Source of the DNA: Pseudomonadota bacterium
GTDB taxonomy: Bacteria > Pseudomonadota > Gammaproteobacteria > Steroidobacterales > Steroidobacteraceae
DNA: 64,000 bases
Direction: 5' to 3'
NCBI GenBank assembly: GCA_021805865.1
Contig: JAJZDX010000017.1
Coordinates: 1 to 64,000, forward strand
In this document: one piece after another, positions 59,277 to 64,000 of the stretch
How the letters are laid out: each line of letters opens with the position of its first letter
Numbering within the stretch: the first letter of the stretch is position 1
The notes under the pieces: generated by a model
Database searches by the model: none
What the model saw: the letters and a program-made list of their open reading frames with translations, nothing else
What the model was told of the DNA's origin: nothing
Position numbers and translations under genes: made by a program

Positions 59277-60440
59277 ATGGAATTCGCGCTCAACGAAGAA
59301 CAGCAGCTCATCGTCAAGACGACCGGCGAGTTCGTGCGCCGGGAGCTCTACCCGCACGAGGCCGAGGTCGAGGAGTCCGGTCATCTGCGCGAGCCGCTGC
59401 GGCGTGAGCTCAAGGCCAAAGCCATCGACGCCGGGCTGTATGCCGCCAACATGCCGGCCGAGGTCGGCGGCGGCGGCCTCGATCCGGTGAGCTGGATGCT
59501 CTACGAGAAGGAGCTCGGGCGCACGAGCTATGCGCTGCACTACTCGTGCGTCGCGCGTCCTTCGAACATCCTGCTCGCCTGCGAGGGAGAGCAGCGCGAG
59601 CGCTACCTGCTGCCGGCGGTGCGTGGCGAGCGCACCGAGTGCCTCGCCATGACCGAGCCGGGCGCGGGCTCGGACCTGCGCGGCATGAAGACGACGGCGG
59701 TCCTAAAGGGCGGGGATCTGGTGTTGAACGGCACGAAGCACTTCATCAGCCACGCTGACCACGCCGACTTCGTCATCCTGTTCGCCGCCTCGGGGCAGGA
59801 GAGCACGCCGCGCGGCAGCCGCCGCCTCATCACCGCGCTGCTCGTCGATATGGGCACGCCCGGGTTCGAGGTCCTGCCCGGCTACCGCAACGTCTCGCAC
59901 AGAGGCTATACCAACAGCATCCTGAAATTCACCGATTGCCGGGTGCCGAAGTCGGCGGTGCTCGGGGAGCTGCACAAGGGATTCGATGTCGCCAACACCT
60001 GGCTCGGCGCGACCCGGCTGCAGGTGGCGGCCAACTGCCTGGGGCGTGCGGAGCGTGCGCTCGAGCACGCCAAGCAATGGGCGGTGGACCGCGTGCAGTT
60101 CGGCCAGAGCATCGGCAAATTCCAGGGCGTGGCGTTCAAGCTCGCCGACATGGCGGTCGAGCTGCGAGCCGCGGAGCTGCTGACGCTCGAGGCGGCCTGG
60201 AAGCTCGGCCAGGGCACGGCAACGGATCTCGATCTGTCGGTCGCCAAGCTCAAGGCCACCGAGATGCTCGCCATGGTGGCCGACGAGGCGCTGCAGATCC
60301 ATGGCGGCATGGGCCTGATGAGCGAGCTGCCGCTCGAGCGCATCTGGCGCGACGCGCGCATCGAGCGCATCTGGGACGGCACCAGCGAGGTGCAGCGGCA
60401 CATCATCTCGAGGGCGCTGTTGCGCCCTCTCGGGGGTTGA
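59277..60440 (+). CDS. Acyl-CoA dehydrogenase
   Basis: 387-residue FAD flavoprotein that oxidises an acyl-CoA to the 2-enoyl-CoA. Domain order is normal: N-terminal helices, beta domain with ECLAMTEPGAGSDLRGMKTT and NGTKHFISHADHADFVILFA, and the C-terminal bundle with RVQFGQSIGKFQGVAFKLAD and QIHGGMGLMSELPLERIWRD. At the position of the MCAD catalytic Glu (YEGT) the sequence reads IWDGTSE, so Asp replaces Glu, or the base lies elsewhere as in isovaleryl-CoA-type enzymes. ATG 59277 follows GGGGGGATG and starts MEFALNEEQQLIV. It is convergent with the hydratase/synthetase operon of the same pathway. Confidence 0.92.
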   Translation: MEFALNEEQQLIVKTTGEFVRRELYPHEAEVEESGHLREPLRRELKAKAIDAGLYAANMPAEVGGGGLDPVSWMLYEKELGRTSYALHYSCVARPSNILLACEGEQRERYLLPAVRGERTECLAMTEPGAGSDLRGMKTTAVLKGGDLVLNGTKHFISHADHADFVILFAASGQESTPRGSRRLITALLVDMGTPGFEVLPGYRNVSHRGYTNSILKFTDCRVPKSAVLGELHKGFDVANTWLGATRLQVAANCLGRAERALEHAKQWAVDRVQFGQSIGKFQGVAFKLADMAVELRAAELLTLEAAWKLGQGTATDLDLSVAKLKATEMLAMVADEALQIHGGMGLMSELPLERIWRDARIERIWDGTSEVQRHIISRALLRPLGG

Positions 60441-60637
60441 CCGCGGCCTTGTATCGCGGGCACGGCGTCCCGCGTAAGCCACGCTTTTTGCGCGCCGCCG
60501 CGCCGGACACGGCGCCCGCCGCCGGGTGCTTCCTGACGCATCAGTCATCCATCGCGTGCGGGCGAGCCCGCGGCGTGAGGCGCAGGGGCGACACAGGCAC
60601 AGGAACGTGCCCGCCGCCGCAGGCGGCTTCAAATCAG

Positions 60638-61429
60638 TCAGCGACCCTTCCAGGCCGGCTTGCGCTTCTCGGCGAACGCCCGGGCTCCCTCCCTGAGGTC
60701 CTCGGAGCGAATGACCCGTTGAACGGCCTCCAGGCTGTCGTGCAGCTCGAATGCCTGGTGCTCCGGGATCATCTCGGTGTGGCGCAGGAGCTGTTTGATC
60801 GCCGGGAACAGCAGAGGTGGGCCGTCGGCGAGCTGGTGGGCGATCTCACGCGCCTTGGCGAGCGCCTCGCCGCGCGCCACCACATGATTGGCGAGCCCCC
60901 AGTGCTTGGCTTCGGCGGCATCCATCCACCGGCCCGTCATCAGGAACTCGACCGCGACGTGATAAGGAATCCGTCGTCGCAGCTTGATCGTGCCGGCGTC
61001 CGCCAGGACGCCAACGTTGATCTCCGGCAGCGCGAAGCGGGCGTGCTCTTCCATCACGATGATGTCGCAGCCGAGGGCGATCTCGAAGCCGCCGCCGCAG
61101 GCGATGCCGTTGATCGCCGCGATGACGGGCTTGTCGAGATTGCGCGGATAGTTGAGGCCGCCGAATCCGCCGCTCCCCCAGTCCTCATCGGAGCGCTCCC
61201 CGTCCGCCGCGGCCTTGAGGTCCCAGCCGGGGCAGAAGAACCGGTCGCCGGCGCCGGTGACGATCGCGATGCGCAGCGCGGGGTCGTCGCGAAAGGCGCC
61301 GAATACCTCGTTCAGCCGCCGGCTGGCGGCGAGGTTGATCGCGTTCGCCTTGGGCCGGTCGATCCATACTTCGATGAGCGCACCATCCGTGACAGTGCGG
61401 ATCCCGTCTCTCTCGCTGATGTCGGACAT
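60638..61429 (-). CDS. Enoyl-CoA hydratase family, CaiD-like
   Basis: 263-residue crotonase-fold enzyme. Close in pattern to carnitinyl-CoA dehydratase: VWIDRPKANAINLAASRRLN, FRDDPALRIAIVTGAGDRFF, CPGWDLKAAADGE, NLDKPVIAAINGIACGGGFE, then FALPEINVGVLADAGTIKLR, ending AFAEKRKPAWKGR. The two catalytic Glu positions of hydratases are present (GGGFEIA and LPEINVG). Typical reaction: addition of water to crotonobetainyl-CoA or a similar 2-enoyl-CoA. The start lies 1 bp after the synthetase stop, so they form one operon. Confidence 0.85.
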   Translation of the reverse strand: MSDISERDGIRTVTDGALIEVWIDRPKANAINLAASRRLNEVFGAFRDDPALRIAIVTGAGDRFFCPGWDLKAAADGERSDEDWGSGGFGGLNYPRNLDKPVIAAINGIACGGGFEIALGCDIIVMEEHARFALPEINVGVLADAGTIKLRRRIPYHVAVEFLMTGRWMDAAEAKHWGLANHVVARGEALAKAREIAHQLADGPPLLFPAIKQLLRHTEMIPEHQAFELHDSLEAVQRVIRSEDLREGARAFAEKRKPAWKGR

Positions 61430-61430
61430 G

Positions 61431-63518
61431 TCAGTTTTCCTCGATGAGGCGGATCAATGCATCCACCGCGACGGCGCCGCGGCCGGCCGGGCGCACGATG
61501 ACCGGATTGAGATCGAGCTCGATCAAGCGATCGCGGGTGTCCCGAGCGTAGCGCGCGCACCCGAGGGCGGTCTGCACCAGCGCCGGGATGTCCCCTGGCG
61601 GGCCGCCGCGAAAGCCGCCGAGGAGCTTTGCCACGGCGAGTCGGCCGATCGCGCGCTCGATGTCCGCGGCCGTGAAGGGCGGCAGCAGAATCACGGTGTC
61701 TTTGAGCAGCTCCGTGAGGACGCCGCCCGCCCCGAGCACGAGCAGCTGGCCGAACTGGGCGTCGGTCTTGATGCCGATCAGGATCTCGGCGACTGCGTCG
61801 GTGACCATTTGCTCGACGAGCAGCTGGTCGGACAGGCGCGACAATCGGGCGGCCGCGGTATCGGCATCGGTGGGCGTACGCACGTTGAGAACCACGCCGC
61901 CGACATCCGACTTGTGCTCGAGCCCCGGTCCCGCGACCTTGATGACGACCGGGAAGCCGATGTCGGCCGCGGCATCGGCCGCGTCCGCGGGAGCGACGAG
62001 CCGCGACGCCGGGATCGGCACCCCGCAGGCCGCGAGCGCCGCCTTGCCCTGGTATTCGGTCAGTGTGCGCGCCCGCGGCTCACCGGCGGGGGCATGCGCC
62101 GGTGTATCGGCGGGCCCGGGCTTGACCAGTTCCACCCGCCCCCCGCGTGTCCAGGCCGCCCCGATTGCCGCTGCGAGATCGAGTGCCTCGAGCGCTTCGC
62201 GCTGACCTTGAAGCGGCGCGATCCCCGCGGCGAGGCAGCGGACGCGGACTTGCGCGGGGAGGGACTCCGGCAGCGAGCTGACGAGCGCGGTGCGCGCCCG
62301 CGTTTCTTTCGAGGCCGCCTCGAACTCCTCGATCACCGCGAGGTAGCTTGCCGCGTCCGCCTCCTGCTGCGGCGGACAGTCGATGAGCAGGCCCACCGCG
62401 TCGTATCCGGCGCTCTGCACGATCGAGAAAAGCGATCGCAGCCGCGGCCGGTCGAACCAGATGTGAGTGTGGAAATCGAACGGATTGGAGAGGGTGACGC
62501 GATCCGTCAGCAATGTGCCCAACTCCCCGGCCGGCTGCGAGGGAAGGGGCGGGAAGCGCAGCTGAAGTCCGCGGGCCGTGTCCGCGGCCATCGCGGTATC
62601 GCCGCCCGATGCGCCCATGAGCAACAGCCGGTGTCCGGGCAGAGGGCCCCCGGCATGCAGCACTTTCAGGGTTTCGCACAGCGTGGCAAGGGTGTCGCAG
62701 CGGGCGATGCCGATCTGCCGGCAGAACGCATCGAAGGCGGCGTCCGAGCCGGCGAGCGAGCCGGTATGACTGTGCACGGTGCGCGAGGCGGCCTCGGTGC
62801 GGCCGGTCTTGACCAGGGCAAGCGGCATGCCGGCGCGCCTCGCCTGGTCGATGGCCCGGGCGAAGCGCTCGGCATCCTTGATGCCCTCCACGTACAGGCC
62901 GAACGCCGTGACGCGCTCGTCCTGCGCGAGCGCTTCGATCAGATCCTCCACGGCGATGCGTTCCTGATTGCCTACCGTGAGTACGTAGCCGATCGGCAGC
63001 GAGCGGCGGTTGAACAGCAGATCGAGCGCGATCGTACCGCTCTGGCAGATGAGCGCCACGCCGCGCTGCGGCGGGACGCCGACGATCTGGTCCGGCCAAA
63101 GCGCCGCCCGATCGAAGAAATTGATGAAGCCGTAACAGTTGGGGCCGAGATACGGCAGTGCGCCGGCCGCGCCGGCGAGCTCGCCGGCGAGACGCCGGCC
63201 CTCCTCGGTGCCGGTCTCCGAGAATCCCGAAGCGAAACAGACGAATCCGCCGGCGCGGCGCCGCGCGAGCGCCGCCGTGATGGCGGGCGCTTCGCGCGCC
63301 GGGGCCGCAATGAAGGTCGCATCGGGAATCCCCGGCAACTCCTCGATCGAGCGGTAGTAGCACTGCTCGGCGCTCGATGGGCGGCTCGGGTGAACGCGCC
63401 ACACCTCACCGCGATAGCCGATGGCACGGCACGCCGCGGCGGCCGCATCCGCCCAGGCCCCGCCGCAGAGCGCGACGGTTCGCGGCGCCAGGAGGCGCTC
63501 CATCGCGCCGTCGATCAT
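61431..63518 (-). CDS. ADP-forming acyl-CoA synthetase (fused alpha/beta)
   Basis: 695-residue enzyme that activates a carboxylic acid to its CoA thioester with ATP, giving ADP and phosphate. The alpha part (about 1-450) has a CoA-binding Rossmann domain, YLGPNCYGFINF, ALICQSGTIALDLLF and the phosphohistidine loop TVHSHTGSLAGSDAAF. The beta part (about 475-695) is an ATP-grasp domain with LTEYQGKAALAACGVPIPAS, GFPVVIKVAGPGLEHKSDVG and ELDLNPVIVRPAGRGAVAVD. ATG 63518 has GGGAG upstream; a GTG five codons earlier is less likely. The gene is divergent from the aldehyde dehydrogenase and shares its AT-rich operator region. Its acid substrate may be the product of that enzyme. Confidence 0.92.
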   Translation of the reverse strand: MIDGAMERLLAPRTVALCGGAWADAAAAACRAIGYRGEVWRVHPSRPSSAEQCYYRSIEELPGIPDATFIAAPAREAPAITAALARRRAGGFVCFASGFSETGTEEGRRLAGELAGAAGALPYLGPNCYGFINFFDRAALWPDQIVGVPPQRGVALICQSGTIALDLLFNRRSLPIGYVLTVGNQERIAVEDLIEALAQDERVTAFGLYVEGIKDAERFARAIDQARRAGMPLALVKTGRTEAASRTVHSHTGSLAGSDAAFDAFCRQIGIARCDTLATLCETLKVLHAGGPLPGHRLLLMGASGGDTAMAADTARGLQLRFPPLPSQPAGELGTLLTDRVTLSNPFDFHTHIWFDRPRLRSLFSIVQSAGYDAVGLLIDCPPQQEADAASYLAVIEEFEAASKETRARTALVSSLPESLPAQVRVRCLAAGIAPLQGQREALEALDLAAAIGAAWTRGGRVELVKPGPADTPAHAPAGEPRARTLTEYQGKAALAACGVPIPASRLVAPADAADAAADIGFPVVIKVAGPGLEHKSDVGGVVLNVRTPTDADTAAARLSRLSDQLLVEQMVTDAVAEILIGIKTDAQFGQLLVLGAGGVLTELLKDTVILLPPFTAADIERAIGRLAVAKLLGGFRGGPPGDIPALVQTALGCARYARDTRDRLIELDLNPVIVRPAGRGAVAVDALIRLIEEN

Positions 63519-63541
63519 GATATGAGCTCCCACCCTTTAAA

Positions 63542-63560
63542 TATTATTTCGATAATAATA
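63542..63560. promoter_or_regulatory. AT-rich palindrome between the synthetase and aldehyde dehydrogenase
   Basis: TATTATT-TCGAT-AATAATA, perfect 7-bp arms, in the 86-bp region between two divergent genes. It has the same outer form as the palindrome in front of the acyl-CoA dehydrogenase. Probable shared repressor operator. Confidence 0.6.
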
Positions 63561-63604
63561 CGATACGACGCCAAAGCGCGGCAAGATCCGCGGGGGAGGC
63601 TGAC

Positions 63605-64000
63605 ATGCACGAGCGGTTGCTGATCGACGGGCGTCTGGTCGCGGGCGAGGGCGCCGAGGAGACCATCCTCGATCCAGCAAGCGGCGGGCGGCTCGCAGCC
63701 ATAGCCGGCGCGAGCGTCGGGCAGGTGAATGCGGCGGTCATGGCGGCCGAGCGGGCATTCGAGACCTGGCGGGCCGTGGCGCCGAAGGAGCGGGCGGCGC
63801 GCCTGCTCGCCATCGCCGCGCATATCGAGAGCGAGGCGCGGGAGTATGCGCAGCTCGAGTCCCGCAACACCGGCAAGCCCCTTGCGGCCGTGCTGGCCGA
63901 TGAGATTCCCGCCATCGCGGACGTCTTTCGCTTCTTCGCCGGCGTCTGCCGCAGCCCGCACGGCATCGCCGCGGGGGAATACCAGCCGGGGTGCACGAGC
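63605..64000 (+). CDS. Aldehyde dehydrogenase, PatD-like, cut by window end
   Basis: First 132 residues of an NAD(P)-dependent aldehyde dehydrogenase; the frame is open at the window edge. The start MHERLLIDGRLVAGEGAEET, the helix AAVMAAERAFETWRAVAPKE and especially AQLESRNTGKPLAAVLADEI with PAIADVFRFFAGVCRSPHGI and AAGEYQPGCTS match gamma-aminobutyraldehyde/4-trimethylaminobutyraldehyde dehydrogenases. The active-site Cys lies beyond the window. Start ATG 63605 has GGGGGAGG upstream. The divergent neighbour is an acyl-CoA synthetase, which fits an aldehyde-to-acid-to-CoA-ester pathway. Confidence 0.88.
   Translation, partial: MHERLLIDGRLVAGEGAEETILDPASGGRLAAIAGASVGQVNAAVMAAERAFETWRAVAPKERAARLLAIAAHIESEAREYAQLESRNTGKPLAAVLADEIPAIADVFRFFAGVCRSPHGIAAGEYQPGCTS

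Noticed and set aside
61152-63623. An 823-codon plus-strand frame opposite the hydratase and synthetase
   Set aside because: Both minus-strand genes have full family motifs; the plus-strand translation has none.
1-64000. CRISPR arrays, rRNA genes and a complete prophage
   Set aside because: No regularly spaced repeats, no rRNA sequence and no phage structural genes were seen.

Overview
GC-rich proteobacterial chromosome. MexEF-like RND pumps, two large TonB-dependent receptors, an AvFdI-type seven-iron ferredoxin, TypA/BipA and a Dnr-type Crp/Fnr regulator with TTGAC-N4-GTCAA boxes point to a gammaproteobacterium. A placement near Xanthomonadales/Nevskiales is possible but is an inference. 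There is no CRISPR array, rRNA operon or complete prophage. One tRNA gene is present, tRNA-Arg(ACG).

Positions 1-14 kb are an accessory, decaying zone. They hold a truncated D12 adenine methylase, a fatty acid desaturase, fragments of two or three insertion sequences, a RES-toxin/HTH-antitoxin pair with a broken toxin, an orphan frameshifted MbcA/Xre-type antitoxin, a small gene interrupted by an amber codon, and several long stretches without genes. Among these debris are intact metabolic genes: an esterase, an NmrA-like reductase divergent from a LysR regulator, a glutathione transferase and a WYL regulator.

Positions 14-24 kb hold a TonB-dependent receptor, a two-gene molybdenum hydroxylase (Tat-exported large subunit plus 2Fe-2S subunit), a PhzF-family protein, a lipoprotein L,D-transpeptidase and a MarR-GNAT pair. 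Positions 24.6-30.5 kb are a complete tripartite RND efflux operon (adaptor, pump, outer-membrane factor). A second adaptor-pump operon lies at 36.6-41 kb, divergent from its own MarR regulator. Between the two are a VOC protein, tRNA-Arg, a 1.1-kb islet bounded by a 17-bp duplication of the tRNA 3' end, a formyltransferase, DacB-type PBP4 and an APC permease.

Positions 41.7-49.6 kb look like a sugar-uptake regulon. A secreted trehalase and a secreted (alpha/alpha)6-type glycosidase are divergently transcribed, and a second TonB receptor lies nearby. Both control regions carry the same unusual tandem pair of LacI-like operators. A decayed receptor copy lies between them. TypA and an ABC exporter follow.

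Positions 54-58.3 kb form the most interesting block: fdxA, a Dnr-like regulator, a polytopic membrane protein resembling heme-copper oxidase subunit I/NnrS-type proteins, two DUF2249 proteins, a SufT-like DUF59 protein and a small Rieske protein. Three palindromic FNR/DNR-type boxes sit in front of the transcription units. I read this as a nitric-oxide or low-oxygen response module of unknown biochemistry.

Positions 59-64 kb hold an acyl-CoA catabolic cluster: acyl-CoA dehydrogenase, CaiD-like hydratase, ADP-forming acyl-CoA synthetase and a PatD-like aminoaldehyde dehydrogenase cut by the window end. Two similar AT-rich 19-bp palindromes lie in its promoters. The gene set fits conversion of an amino- or trimethylamino-butyraldehyde to a carnitine-like CoA ester, which is an inference.
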